Shown in pieces: positions 1 through 7,784 of a DNA stretch of 46,593 nucleotides (positions are counted from its first letter, which is position 1; each line of letters starts with the position of its first letter). Position numbers and translations under genes: made by a program. Under the pieces are notes generated by a model that was not told where the DNA came from, did no database searches, and saw nothing but the letters and a program-made list of their open reading frames with translations. This DNA comes from an uncultured Thermoanaerobaculum sp. (GTDB lineage: Bacteria; Acidobacteriota; Thermoanaerobaculia; Thermoanaerobaculales; Thermoanaerobaculaceae): NCBI GenBank assembly GCA_937934115.1, contig CALHAH010000031.1:1-46593 (forward strand), written 5' to 3'.

Positions 1-210
1 GCGGGAAAGTGTCCGAAGCATGCGAGCGAGGCCTAGCTTAGCTGGGCCGAGCGGTGGGGGTGCGGGGGGCCAAGCCGGCCACGGGTGGGTGTAGCGCGCA
101 TCCGGCTTTGCCGGTGCGCGCGCTGGGGGTGCGGCGCCCCAGAGCGGGTACGCGGCGGGTGCCCCCCGCGTCGGAAAGCTCGTGGCCGTGCCCCCCGCGT
201 CAGATAACCG
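1..210. other. GC-rich stretch with no recognisable gene
   Basis: Very GC-rich, low-complexity sequence with runs of G and C and short palindromic words. Open frames exist on both strands, but their translations are rich in Arg, Pro and Gly and look like by-products of base composition. No start with a ribosome binding site and no family motif is visible. It leads directly into the tandem repeat at 211. Confidence 0.5.
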
Positions 211-284
211 GCGGCCCCACATTTCTTCACGGCGGCCCCACACGCGGCGCGGCGGCCACACGTTTCTCCGCGACGGCCCCACAG
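211..284 (+). repeat. Degenerate tandem repeat, 20/21-nt period, core GCGGCCCCACA
   Basis: The core GCGGCCCCACA occurs at 211 and 232, a shortened copy GCGGCCACA at 252, and ACGGCCCCACA at 273, giving spacings of 21, 20 and 21 nt. The filler between cores is partly shared (tttcttcac, tttctccgcg). The same core reappears at 9010, and a related inverted form, TGTGGGACCCGC, occurs twice about 20 nt apart at 8931 and 8951. The array ends about 10 nt before the integrase relic. Its function is unknown; it may be a dispersed repeat family of this genome. Confidence 0.6.
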
Positions 285-294
285 AGGCGAGGCC

Positions 295-600
295 CGAAAC
301 GGTTCCGAGTTCGCCAGGGAGTTCGAAAAAGCCCTGCACGCCTTCGATAGCGAACACTTCTGGACCTACTTTCGGCTTCCCCAAGGAAAACCCCTTCGTG
401 GAGCGGACAAGCCGCACCCTGCAGGACATGGGAATCAACTACAACCTCAATCTCCTCTTCACCGCCTTGGACCTTAAAATCGCAAGGTCGCCCAGTTCCT
501 CATCCGCGGAGGCACCCAACTCCCCCACGACGCCAAGAAACGCAAAACGCCGATCCAGGTGTTCTCGGAATCCACCAAAGCGTGGCAAAAGGTATGGATG
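295..600 (+). pseudogene. Decayed DDE integrase/transposase fragment (rve type, IS481/IS3-like)
   Basis: Reading from 295 gives RNGSEFAREFEKAL and then EHFWTYFRLPQGKP, matching the region around the second catalytic Asp of rve integrases (normally DNGSEF). The Asp codon here reads Arg (cga). The match then moves to another frame at about 380 with NPFVERTSRTLQD, the segment around the catalytic Glu (normally NPFVERFNRTLQ). A third frame may hold the remainder up to about 600. The N-terminal half, including the first catalytic Asp, is absent and the repeat array lies where it would be. With one catalytic residue substituted, at least one frameshift and no start, this is a dead remnant. The exact IS family is not certain. 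Confidence 0.7.
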
Positions 601-612
601 AGTACAGAGATC

Positions 613-641
613 TTGACACTGAGCGGAGTTGAGACCACAAT
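613..641 (+). promoter_or_regulatory. Sigma-70-type promoter for the secreted protein/ABC unit
   Basis: A perfect -35 TTGACA at 613-618 is followed by a 17-nt spacer and a -10-like CACAAT at 636-641 (4 of 6 to consensus). Transcription would start near 648-650, giving a leader of about 40 nt before the ATG at 688. That ATG has a strong ribosome binding site, GAGGAGG, about 6 nt upstream. Confidence 0.6.
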
Positions 642-687
642 TGAGCCAGGGGCAGGGCACCAATAAGCTCCGGAAGAGGAGGCAAAA

Positions 688-1299
688 ATGAGCAAACTCC
701 ATTGGAGTGCACGTGGAGGGTGGCTTCTTGCCCTGGCCCTGGCCGGTGTGCCGATCCTCGGGGTGCTACTCCGGTCCGGAGGGTCGGGCTCGCCTTTCGG
801 TCCCCGTGCAGTGCTCGCTGCAGGGGAAACCGTGATCTTCATTCCGGCGGCGGCGCAGCTGGCCGGGGCAGCGGGGACGAACTGGCGGACGGATCTGGAG
901 ATTGTGAACCCGGGGGCGGGACAGGCGAGTTACACGGTAGCGTTGCTCCGGCGCGACACGGACAACACCAGCCCCGCCACGCGCAGTTACACGCTGGAGG
1001 GAGGCCGGGCGGTGCGGTACACAAACGCGCTGTCCTCGCTGTTTGCGCACAGCGGGGCAGCGGCGGTACGGGTAACCGTCACCTCGGGAACCATTCTCGC
1101 CTCGTCGCGGACGTACAACGTGATGGTGGCAGGCAACCCGCTGGGGTTGCCGGCAGGGTCTACCTTTGGCCAGTTCGTGCCAGCGTTTGCCCAAAGCCAA
1201 GCGATCGTGGCGGGAGAAAACGCGTACCTCATTCAACTTGCACATACACCGAACCCGTTTTCAGGGCAGCGTGAGGGCTTCCGAACCAACCTCGGGTAG
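688..1299 (+). CDS. Secreted protein, N-terminal part of an amber-split gene
   Basis: 203 codons starting at ATG 688 behind a strong GAGGAGG site. Residues 1-30 look like a signal peptide: Lys and Arg near the start, then a Leu/Ala-rich core. The mature part contains a beta-rich module with IPAAAQL, GTNWRTDLEIVNPG and, at the end, REGFRTNLG; I associate such modules with large secreted proteins of Acidobacteriota and related phyla, of unknown function. The frame stops at TAG 1297-1299, but homologous modules normally continue as RTNLGLVN, and exactly that continuation (VNATG) follows in the same frame. A single T-to-A change from TTG would explain the stop. It is therefore most likely the first third of a broken gene, or of a gene read through at the amber codon. 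Confidence 0.75.
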   Translation: MSKLHWSARGGWLLALALAGVPILGVLLRSGGSGSPFGPRAVLAAGETVIFIPAAAQLAGAAGTNWRTDLEIVNPGAGQASYTVALLRRDTDNTSPATRSYTLEGGRAVRYTNALSSLFAHSGAAAVRVTVTSGTILASSRTYNVMVAGNPLGLPAGSTFGQFVPAFAQSQAIVAGENAYLIQLAHTPNPFSGQREGFRTNLG

Positions 1300-2601
1300 G
1301 TGAATGCTACCGGAGCGGCGCTGGGGTTGACCGTGGACCTTTACACCGCGGCAGGTGTGAAGTTGGGGAGCTTTTCGGACTCTCTGCCACCGTACGGGTA
1401 CAAGCAAGTGGACAAGGTGTTCGAGCGAGTAACGGCACAGCCAGTAACGGACGGCTACGCCATCGTGCGTACCACCACCGCAGGCGGGGCCTTCGTCGCC
1501 TACGCCTCGGTCGTCGACAACGTCACCGGCGATCCAGTGCTGGTAGTGCCGCAGCGCATAACCGGCAGCGCCCCGCCCACCCCCACGCCCACGCCTGTGA
1601 GCGTGCCCATGAGCCTGCTGGCCACGACGACCATGGCCTTTGACCGCCTGCGTCTTGCCGGCACTGGCGGGAGACCCACGGTAGAACAAACGATCCTGGA
1701 TTTGCAGACGAAGGGACTGGACGGCTTCATCAACTCGCAGGTGCAGCGCTGGCCCACCATCCTCACAAAAATCACCAACGGTGTACAGGCCAGCTACGGC
1801 AGCGGCACTACGCTTTCCGACGGCACAGTGCTGAAGGGGTCGGCGACGGGCACGACGACCGACGCCGTGATCACCTCCACCAAGGTGCAAGGCACGGTGA
1901 ACGTCAGCCTTGGCAACCTGACCGTAAACGATGCCGGCGTGCTGATCCCCGTCAAGACCGTGACCGTGAACCTCACCACCGATTCCCAACACCATGCCAG
2001 CGGCACGATCGCCGTGTCGGGGAGTTCCCAGACGGCGCAAGGTCCGGCCACCATTTCAGGCAGCGTGCAGGTGAACACCGCCCAGTGTGCACGTTACCCG
2101 GTGGGCGGGTCGGTAAGTGTGACCCACGACGGCACAACCAAGACGATCGTCTTCAACAACCGCTGCGATGGTTCGTTTGGCTACCAGGGGGCGCTCGAGT
2201 ACGCGAAGTTCGATACGAACTTCATGAAGTGTGACGGCAGCGGATACGGCTATCACTTCACGGTGGCTTTGGCCCGTGACGGCAACGTCCTGGTCGTCGA
2301 CCCCACCTGTGGCGGCGCCTCGAACCTCGGTTCGCGCGACCACCGAGTGACGGGTAACATCTCGGCCACCGCCGTCACCCTGCACTTCCGTAGCTGGTAC
2401 GGCGATCACTACTACCAGGGCACGTTCACCGGCACCTCAACCAACGGCGTGGTGTATACGGGGGTGGCCACGTACACGGTCACCGCGTACAACGTGTCTC
2501 ACGACCCAACCAGCGGCGTGCGCTGCCAGAGCCAGGTCTTCACGAGCCAACCCAACGATTTTTCCCTGTGGGTACTGCCCTCTTCTTACTGCTCGCCATG
2601 A
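1300..2601 (+). CDS. C-terminal part of the amber-split secreted protein
   Basis: 433 codons in the same frame as the upstream 203, opening with GTG directly after the TAG, so reinitiation is possible but there is no separate ribosome binding site. Residues 1-85 complete the beta module (VDLYTAAG, YGYKQVDKVF, AYASVVDN). A short Pro/Thr linker (PPTPTPTPV) at about 90 leads to a region rich in Thr, Gly and Val with several Cys (CARYP, NNRCDGSFGY, CQSQ) that I do not recognise. There is no signal peptide of its own, so if made separately it would stay in the cytoplasm. Its TGA overlaps the next ATG (2598) by an ATGA, so ribosomes finishing here would be coupled to the membrane-protein genes. The frame shows no other disruption, which suggests the stop is recent or tolerated. 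Confidence 0.7.
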   Translation: MNATGAALGLTVDLYTAAGVKLGSFSDSLPPYGYKQVDKVFERVTAQPVTDGYAIVRTTTAGGAFVAYASVVDNVTGDPVLVVPQRITGSAPPTPTPTPVSVPMSLLATTTMAFDRLRLAGTGGRPTVEQTILDLQTKGLDGFINSQVQRWPTILTKITNGVQASYGSGTTLSDGTVLKGSATGTTTDAVITSTKVQGTVNVSLGNLTVNDAGVLIPVKTVTVNLTTDSQHHASGTIAVSGSSQTAQGPATISGSVQVNTAQCARYPVGGSVSVTHDGTTKTIVFNNRCDGSFGYQGALEYAKFDTNFMKCDGSGYGYHFTVALARDGNVLVVDPTCGGASNLGSRDHRVTGNISATAVTLHFRSWYGDHYYQGTFTGTSTNGVVYTGVATYTVTAYNVSHDPTSGVRCQSQVFTSQPNDFSLWVLPSSYCSP

Positions 2602-3305
2602 CGACCTCTCGCCCGCCGGTCCAAACCTCGCCCCCACCCTCGATGCAGGGCAACGGTGCATCCCCTCAGCCTGGGCCACTTTTCGCGCGCCAGCGGCTGC
2701 TATTCGATGTGTTTGCCTCACTTAACCTGGCGACGTTCCTGATCTTCACGATGCTCCTCTTGTGGCCACGTTTCGTGGCTTTCCGTGGGCGGGCTTGCGT
2801 GCAGGAGTTTTTGGTTTACCTTGCGGTGGCCTTGGTGCTGATGGCGGGGAGCTGGCTGGCCTTTCGCCGCACCCCGCCGGCGCCGCAGTTGCTGGCATCG
2901 TTTCAGCTGGCGATCCTAGGGGCCGTGGCCGGGGCCGGTGTCCCCTATCACGGCGGGCGCTTTTACGAGGCCGCCCTCTGGGGCGTAACCTTTGATAAGC
3001 CAGTCCATTTCCTGTGGTCCTTCGCCGGCGGCCTGCTGGTGGCCGGGCTCTTGCGCCGGTACACCACCGGCCCAGCTGGGTTGCAGAAAGCCGTGGTGGT
3101 GCTCGCAACAATGGGACTGGGGGCAGGCTGGGAGCTGGTGGAATACATCGTGGTTATGCACGCACCGGCGGCCGGCGTGGGGCTCTACGACAACAACATG
3201 CAGGATTTGGCCGCCAACGCCTTGGGGGCCCTCGCCTCGCTCGCGGCCCCCCGCTCCTGGTGTCGTCTCGGCTGGCCAAGAAAAAGCCACGGGCTGGGCC
3301 AATGA
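2598..3305 (+). CDS. Multi-pass membrane protein, YjdF/DUF2238-like
   Basis: 235 codons. I choose ATG 2598 because it overlaps the upstream TGA as ATGA, the pattern used throughout this unit; the frame is open 10 codons further up. After a Pro/Ser-rich N-terminus there are about six hydrophobic segments. The C-terminal half has TFDKPVHFLWSF, GWELVEY and YDNNMQDLAANALGAL. This arrangement of an Asp-x-x-x-His membrane motif, a WE pair and a late Asp/Asn-rich motif resembles the YjdF/DUF2238 family, whose function is unknown. It ends in another ATGA overlap with the permease, so it is probably made together with the transporter. The family call is moderate; the membrane call is firm. Confidence 0.65.
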   Translation: MTTSRPPVQTSPPPSMQGNGASPQPGPLFARQRLLFDVFASLNLATFLIFTMLLLWPRFVAFRGRACVQEFLVYLAVALVLMAGSWLAFRRTPPAPQLLASFQLAILGAVAGAGVPYHGGRFYEAALWGVTFDKPVHFLWSFAGGLLVAGLLRRYTTGPAGLQKAVVVLATMGLGAGWELVEYIVVMHAPAAGVGLYDNNMQDLAANALGALASLAAPRSWCRLGWPRKSHGLGQ

Positions 3306-4414
3306 CCCTCTTCCACCTGGTCGTGCGCGAGCTGGGGCGACAGCCGGCCCGCACTGCGGGCTGTGTGCTTGCGGTGGGCATGGGGGCCGCAGGGTACCTG
3401 CTGCTGGTGGGGACAGCCGCAAGCCTCGCCGACCAATTTGCAGACATGAAGCGGCTCTTGGGCGCGGAGGTGGTGGTGCAACGCGCGCGAGCTACCTCGC
3501 CGTTCAGTTCGAACCTCACGCCTGAGGAGGTGGCGCAACTGGCGGCGCTGCCCGGAGTCCAAAGGGTGAGCCGTCTGGCGTTCGGCAAGACCGAGCTGGT
3601 AGGGGATCGCTTCTTCCTGGTCTTTGGCCTGGAGTCGGACCCGGCTCTGGGCACCACCCTGCGCAGCCTGGAAGGACGCCTACCGCTCGGGGGAGGCGAC
3701 GAGGCGGCGTTGGGCATCCTCGCCGCCGGCCGCCTCGGTTTGGGGATCGGTTCCACATTGGAGGTGCGGGGTCGCCACCTGCGCATCGTGGGGGTGTACC
3801 GCTGCGGACATTCCCTTCTCGACCACGGCGCCGTCCTCCCGCTGGATCTCACGCAGCGGCTGTTTAACCTCGGCGATCGCGTCAATGTGGTGCTCCTGCG
3901 CACAGAGGCGGGGATGCACCCAGAGAAGCTCGCGCTCGAGATTGGGCGACGATACTCGGGAGTGGAGGCCAGCACCACCGAAACCTGGATCTCGATGTAC
4001 GGCGAATACGCGCTGATCGAGAGCTACGTACGGCTGGTGGGCCTCATTGCGTTGCTGGTTGCCATGCTTGCGGTTTCCAGTGTGTCGCAGGTGGCGCTCA
4101 TGGCGAGACTCGGGGAACTGGCCATGCTACGGGCAGTGGGCTGGAGCCGGGCGCAGGTAGGCCGGCTGGTCTTTTTCGAGGCACTGGCAGTGGCGGGGCT
4201 TGGCGGCCTCGCGGCCGCGCCTCTGGGGGAGGGGATTCTGCTGCTGGCTTCGCCGCTGAACCGGGAAACAGCGGGATTCGTGGCCGATCACGTCAACCTG
4301 GGCCTCCTGCCGGAGACTCTCGCCCTCACCCTGATGGCGGGTTGTCTCGGGGCAATGCCGCCTCTGGCACGCGTTCTCCGTACGGCACCGGCTCGCGTCC
4401 TGCGCATGCCATGA
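3302..4414 (+). CDS. FtsX/MacB-type ABC transporter permease
   Basis: 370 codons from ATG 3302, which overlaps the upstream TGA. The topology is that of an FtsX-like permease: one N-terminal membrane helix (about residues 18-40), a large extracytoplasmic domain (about 45-240, with LGAEVVV and GIGSTLEVRGR, typical of the MacB periplasmic core), then three helices at about 245-365. The segment GELAMLRAVGWSRAQV is the cytoplasmic coupling motif that contacts the ATPase. This class works by mechanotransmission, moving lipids, lipoproteins, peptides or small molecules across the envelope, rather than by a central channel. The partner ATPase follows immediately. No membrane-fusion (MacA) gene lies nearby. 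Confidence 0.85.
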   Translation: MTLFHLVVRELGRQPARTAGCVLAVGMGAAGYLLLVGTAASLADQFADMKRLLGAEVVVQRARATSPFSSNLTPEEVAQLAALPGVQRVSRLAFGKTELVGDRFFLVFGLESDPALGTTLRSLEGRLPLGGGDEAALGILAAGRLGLGIGSTLEVRGRHLRIVGVYRCGHSLLDHGAVLPLDLTQRLFNLGDRVNVVLLRTEAGMHPEKLALEIGRRYSGVEASTTETWISMYGEYALIESYVRLVGLIALLVAMLAVSSVSQVALMARLGELAMLRAVGWSRAQVGRLVFFEALAVAGLGGLAAAPLGEGILLLASPLNRETAGFVADHVNLGLLPETLALTLMAGCLGAMPPLARVLRTAPARVLRMP

Positions 4415-5124
4415 GCACCTTGCCCCCCTCCCCGGCCACCCAAGGCGTGGCGTTGGCTGCCTACGGGCTCGCCAAGGCCTATGACGGCGGGTTAGTAGTG
4501 GCCGTCAGGCACGCCGACATCGCGCTTGCTTCCGGCGAGTGGGTGGCGATCACCGGTCCCACCGGCTGCGGCAAGTCCACGCTCTTGTCGCTGCTCACCC
4601 TGCTGGAGCCCCCCGACGCCGGCGAGATCGTGATTGACGGCCTGCAGGCCCGGGCACTCCGTAGCCCCGAAGCGTGGCGGCTTGCCAACGTGGGGATTGT
4701 TTTCCAGTTCCACTTTTTGTTGCCGCACCTCACGGTAGCGGGAAATCTGGCCGTTCCGCTTATGGCCACCCGCATGCCGGCGAGCCAACAGCAGGAGCGG
4801 GTGAGGGAGCTGTTAGCGCGCCTGCACCTCGAGCACCGGGCCAGTACCCTGGCCGCCCACCTCTCGGGGGGAGAACGACAGCTCGTGGCGCTGGGCCGGG
4901 CCCTGGTCAACCGCCCCCGTCTGATCTTCGCCGACGAACCGACCGGGGCGGTGGACTCAGCCACCGGCGAGTTGTTGCTGAATGAGCTTTTCTCAACGAG
5001 CCATAGCCCGCGGCCAACGATTCTTCTGGTAACACACGACCCGGCCGTGGCCCGCCGGGCCCACCGTGTCCTCCCCATGTGCGACGGCATCCTGGGCACC
5101 CCTGCGGGCAGCTCCACTGGCTGA
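4411..5124 (+). CDS. ABC transporter ATPase, LolD/MacB class
   Basis: 237 codons; the ATG at 4411 overlaps the permease TGA. All nucleotide-binding motifs are intact: Walker A GPTGCGKST (49-57), Q-loop Gln99 in FQFHFLLPHLT, signature LSGGERQ (151-157), Walker B LIFADEPTGAVD (171-182) and switch His209 in LVTHD. The FQ..LLPHLTV and DEPTGAVD forms are typical of the LolD/MacB/FtsE group that pairs with FtsX-like permeases. The C-terminus is short, with no extra domain. It is the last gene of the unit that begins at 688. The substrate cannot be told from sequence; the co-transcribed secreted protein and YjdF-like protein are the only context. Confidence 0.9.
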   Translation: MSTLPPSPATQGVALAAYGLAKAYDGGLVVAVRHADIALASGEWVAITGPTGCGKSTLLSLLTLLEPPDAGEIVIDGLQARALRSPEAWRLANVGIVFQFHFLLPHLTVAGNLAVPLMATRMPASQQQERVRELLARLHLEHRASTLAAHLSGGERQLVALGRALVNRPRLIFADEPTGAVDSATGELLLNELFSTSHSPRPTILLVTHDPAVARRAHRVLPMCDGILGTPAGSSTG

Positions 5125-6208
5125 TTCCCAACGTCTGTTGACTCTTTCGCTCGCCAAACTCGTATCACCGTCTTGGCGAACGGCATATCGGTGTGCGTCA
5201 CATTTGCCGTTACGGCACCGCTAAAACGGACCCGAAACCTGCTTCCCCCGGCAGGAAATGGGGGGTCAAGAAACGACAGTTTCTGCGGGGCGCAGCTTTT
5301 GCAGGCGAAAAGCTCGTTTTTTGTAACGAGAAGGCTTTGTTGCCAGCGCACCACAGGTTCACCACGCACCGGTGCTTGCCCCCCTGGGTAGCGCTGCTTC
5401 AGCTCGTCAAGAAGGCTCCACACACCACATCAAACGGTAAGGGAGCAGGTATACCGCAGCTCGCCGTTTTCGAAGCCGCCGCAAGAGCGTGGCTCGCACG
5501 CCGCCGCAAGCACCGGTTGGTCGTTTTGATTTTCTGCTTCCTATACGCTCCAGGACCCATTGGGGATGGACACGCATTGCCAAAAGGCCTCAGTGACGCT
5601 TGGAAAAACGGAACTCCCAACCGCAAGCACCACACCAAATATTAAAGTTCACAAGGCTTTCGTCCTCAACATTGTCGACTCCTCTTTTTCTCCCCCACCC
5701 CCCGGCGCGAGTTTTTCTGCAAGTTCGCTGAAAGCAAAGGCAATGGCAGTTCTTTTTCCCAATTAGTAATCCATTGTCAAAACATGAGTTCCTTGATTCA
5801 ATGAAAAGGCGTCGCAATAATGGTCGCAATCCCACCGCCACGAAGCGGGGGCTCATGGCAAGAAGCTCCAACGCCTTTGTTGGAACCACCCACCGGGCGC
5901 TGAGCTTTCGTCGCGCCGCGGGCCGGCTTCGCGCTTCTCGTGGCAAGCCAAAGGGCGAAAAAGTTCCTCGCTTTCGCGGCAGAGGCGGCAAAAACCAGCC
6001 TCCTTGTGCCGCTTGCCAAAGGCCGTTTTCCTCGCCGTGGAAGAAACAGGAAGCTTCCATGCCCGTGCCCGCCTGCTGCAGCTTCCCCGCTGGAGGCGGC
6101 GCGTGCGGCGTGAAAGGGGAACGGGAAGCAACTACAGAGGTACCCAAGCCAAAGAGCTGCGGCACCAGATAAAGGCTTCGGCTTTGGGTGGAAGCGCGAG
6201 CGTGCGCT
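5125..6208. other. Intergenic region of about 1.1 kb with no convincing gene
   Basis: The region lies between the ends of the ABC ATPase gene (+) and ppa (-). It is less GC-rich than the rest, especially 5640-5820. Open frames of up to 190 codons exist on both strands, but they overlap each other, lack ribosome binding sites and show no motif. No clear terminator hairpin, tRNA or repeat was found. It may be decayed coding sequence or hold a small RNA. Confidence 0.5.
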
Positions 6209-6760
6209 TTAGCCCTTGCGCACCAGCTCCCCCCGGCGCAAGCGGCGGTAAAGCTCCAGGCTTTCGCGAAGGATACTTAAGGCTTCTTCCGGACCCATGA
6301 ATTCCTCGACCACCACTTCCTTGTTTTCCAGCGCTTTGTAGTCCTGGAAAAACCGCTTGATTTCCCGCAAGGTGTGGGCGGGAAGCTGGCCGTGGTGGGT
6401 GTAGTCGGCAAAAGCCGGGTCGTCTACGGCCACAGCCAAGATCTTGTCGTCCAAGCCTTTTTCATCCCGCATGCGCATGGCACCAATGGCCCGCGCTTGC
6501 ACCACGGTGAGGGGATGGACAGGTTCCTGCATGAGCACCAACGCATCCAACGGATCGCCGTCGTCGCAAAAGGTGCGAGGAATAAAGCCGTAATTGGCCG
6601 GGTAATACACCGCGCTATAAAGCACACGATCCAGTCGTAAAAACCCCGATTCTTTGTCCAGCTCGTACTTGTTTTTGCTCCCCATGGGCACTTCAATCAC
6701 CACAGGGAACGCTTTTTCCACCACATGGTCGTCCACGTAGACGTCATGCCAAGGGTGCAT
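6209..6760 (-). CDS. ppa: Inorganic pyrophosphatase (family I)
   Basis: 183 codons. It hydrolyses pyrophosphate to two phosphates in the cytoplasm and so drives biosynthetic reactions. The core signatures are present: PMGSKNKYELDK (26-37, phosphate and metal contacts), a Tyr-rich stretch ending NYGFIPRT, and the metal-binding DDGDPLDALV (66-75). Length fits bacterial family I enzymes. The start is ATG 6760 because GGAGGAG sits just upstream; the frame is open 22 codons further up but inside the upstream gene. The start overlaps the DUF971 gene by 17 nt, so the two are probably co-transcribed. Confidence 0.93.
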   Translation of the reverse strand: MHPWHDVYVDDHVVEKAFPVVIEVPMGSKNKYELDKESGFLRLDRVLYSAVYYPANYGFIPRTFCDDGDPLDALVLMQEPVHPLTVVQARAIGAMRMRDEKGLDDKILAVAVDDPAFADYTHHGQLPAHTLREIKRFFQDYKALENKEVVVEEFMGPEEALSILRESLELYRRLRRGELVRKG

Positions 6761-7106
6761 CAGGCTCCTCCTCTTTGCTCCCGCTGCATTGGGGACATGG
6801 GCAAAGGCGACGCATTTCTTCAACATGGTAAATGCCGTGGTCGTGGCCGTCAGCCCAAACCACTTGCAAGCCGTAGTTGCCCACGAGGCGCACCAGCACG
6901 GGGATAAAGGCCTGGGCTGACATGGGCCTTAAGGTAGGCAAGGTCGCCTTCCCAAAAAGGTGCTTTTCCCCCTTGCAACCGGCACAGGGGCACGCCTTGC
7001 GCAGCATTTCCCCTGGGAAGTAAGACTCGTGGCCGTCCTGCCAAATGACCACCACCTCATTTCCCACCACCAGAGCTTGTTGCACCGTAAACCGCGGTTC
7101 ACCCAT
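6744..7106 (-). CDS. DUF971 (gamma-butyrobetaine hydroxylase N-domain-like) protein
   Basis: 120 codons. The protein shows the DUF971 pattern twice: WQDGHESYFPGEMLRKACPCAGC near residues 22-44 and WADGHDHGIYHVEEMRRLCPC near 83-103. The WxDGH and CPCxxC motifs are the hallmark, and the Cys residues may bind a metal. In bacteria this small domain is found alone, sometimes near Mrp-type iron-sulfur carrier genes; its function is not established. The gene overlaps ppa by 17 nt and diverges from thiN, with about 50 bp between the two starts. Confidence 0.85.
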   Translation of the reverse strand: MGEPRFTVQQALVVGNEVVVIWQDGHESYFPGEMLRKACPCAGCKGEKHLFGKATLPTLRPMSAQAFIPVLVRLVGNYGLQVVWADGHDHGIYHVEEMRRLCPCPQCSGSKEEEPDAPLA

Positions 7107-7157
7107 CCCAATCTCCGGACGCCACCATGGTAATGTTTCTCACGTGGCGAGGGAAGT

Positions 7158-7775
7158 ATGGACGTTGTAATTGTGGCCAACGCCCCCTTTCGGTTTTGGC
7201 CGGAGGCCTTGGCCTTGGCTCGCCGGGCCGGTTTGTTGTTGGCTGCCGATGGCGGGGCCAATCATTTGGCGCAAGTGGGCTTGCGGCCTCATTTCCTGGT
7301 GGGCGATTTGGATTCCGTGCGCCCCGAGGTGCGGGCGTGGGTGGGCGAAGAGCGAGTGGTGCCGCGACCCAGCCAGGACCATACTGATCTGGAGAAAACC
7401 TTAGCCTTTGCTTTGGAAAAGGGGGCCTCCCAAGCCGTGATCCTGGCAGCTACCGGTGGCCGCCTGGACCATGCCCTGGAAAACCTGGGGCTTTTGGGCC
7501 GCTACGGGAGCAAGCTCCCTTGCGAGATCCGTGAGGAAAAGACGCGAATCGTGCCCATCTTTTCGCAGGCCCGTTTTTCGGTGCCATGCGGGGCTACCGT
7601 GTCGGTCATGCCGCTGGGGGAGTGTGCCCGGGTATGGCTTTCGGGCTTTGCGTGGCCTTTGGCGGGAGAGCCTTTGAGCTTGCTTTCACGCACCTCGTTG
7701 TCCAACCGGGCACTGGAGCCTCAAGTGCAGGTTAAGGTGGAGGGAGGCATACTGCTGGCGTTTCTTCCCTGCTAG
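7158..7775 (+). CDS. thiN: Thiamine pyrophosphokinase
   Basis: 205 codons, ATG 7158 behind GAGGG. The enzyme transfers pyrophosphate from ATP to thiamine, giving the cofactor thiamine diphosphate. Conserved blocks are in order: AADGGANHL (29-37), PHFLVGDLDSV (44-54), QDHTDLEKTL (73-82) and GGRLDHALENL (98-108); the Asp-rich motifs bind magnesium and the nucleotide. Length is normal. A thiamine-salvage step fits, but no other thiamine gene and no TPP riboswitch is visible nearby. The acyltransferase follows after 9 nt. Confidence 0.92.
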   Translation: MDVVIVANAPFRFWPEALALARRAGLLLAADGGANHLAQVGLRPHFLVGDLDSVRPEVRAWVGEERVVPRPSQDHTDLEKTLAFALEKGASQAVILAATGGRLDHALENLGLLGRYGSKLPCEIREEKTRIVPIFSQARFSVPCGATVSVMPLGECARVWLSGFAWPLAGEPLSLLSRTSLSNRALEPQVQVKVEGGILLAFLPC

Positions 7776-7784
7776 GATAGCCTC

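Noticed and set aside
1297-1299. Pyrrolysine or programmed read-through at the TAG
   Set aside because: No pyl gene or read-through context is visible, and a single substitution from a Leu codon is simpler.
1261-2040. 259-codon minus-strand frame under the secreted protein
   Set aside because: Antisense of a clear beta-module protein; composition typical of shadow frames, no start site.
5999-6060. Plus-strand CAACQRPFSSPWKKQ resembling a small Cys-rich zinc protein
   Set aside because: The second Cys pair and conserved residues do not line up, and the surrounding frame is Arg-rich noise.
5590-6165. 191-codon minus-strand frame in the large gap
   Set aside because: No ribosome binding site, no motif, and a composition unlike neighbouring proteins; overlapping plus-strand frames are equally long.
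7107-7157. TPP riboswitch before thiN
   Set aside because: The 50-bp divergent gap is too short and lacks the conserved thi-box words.
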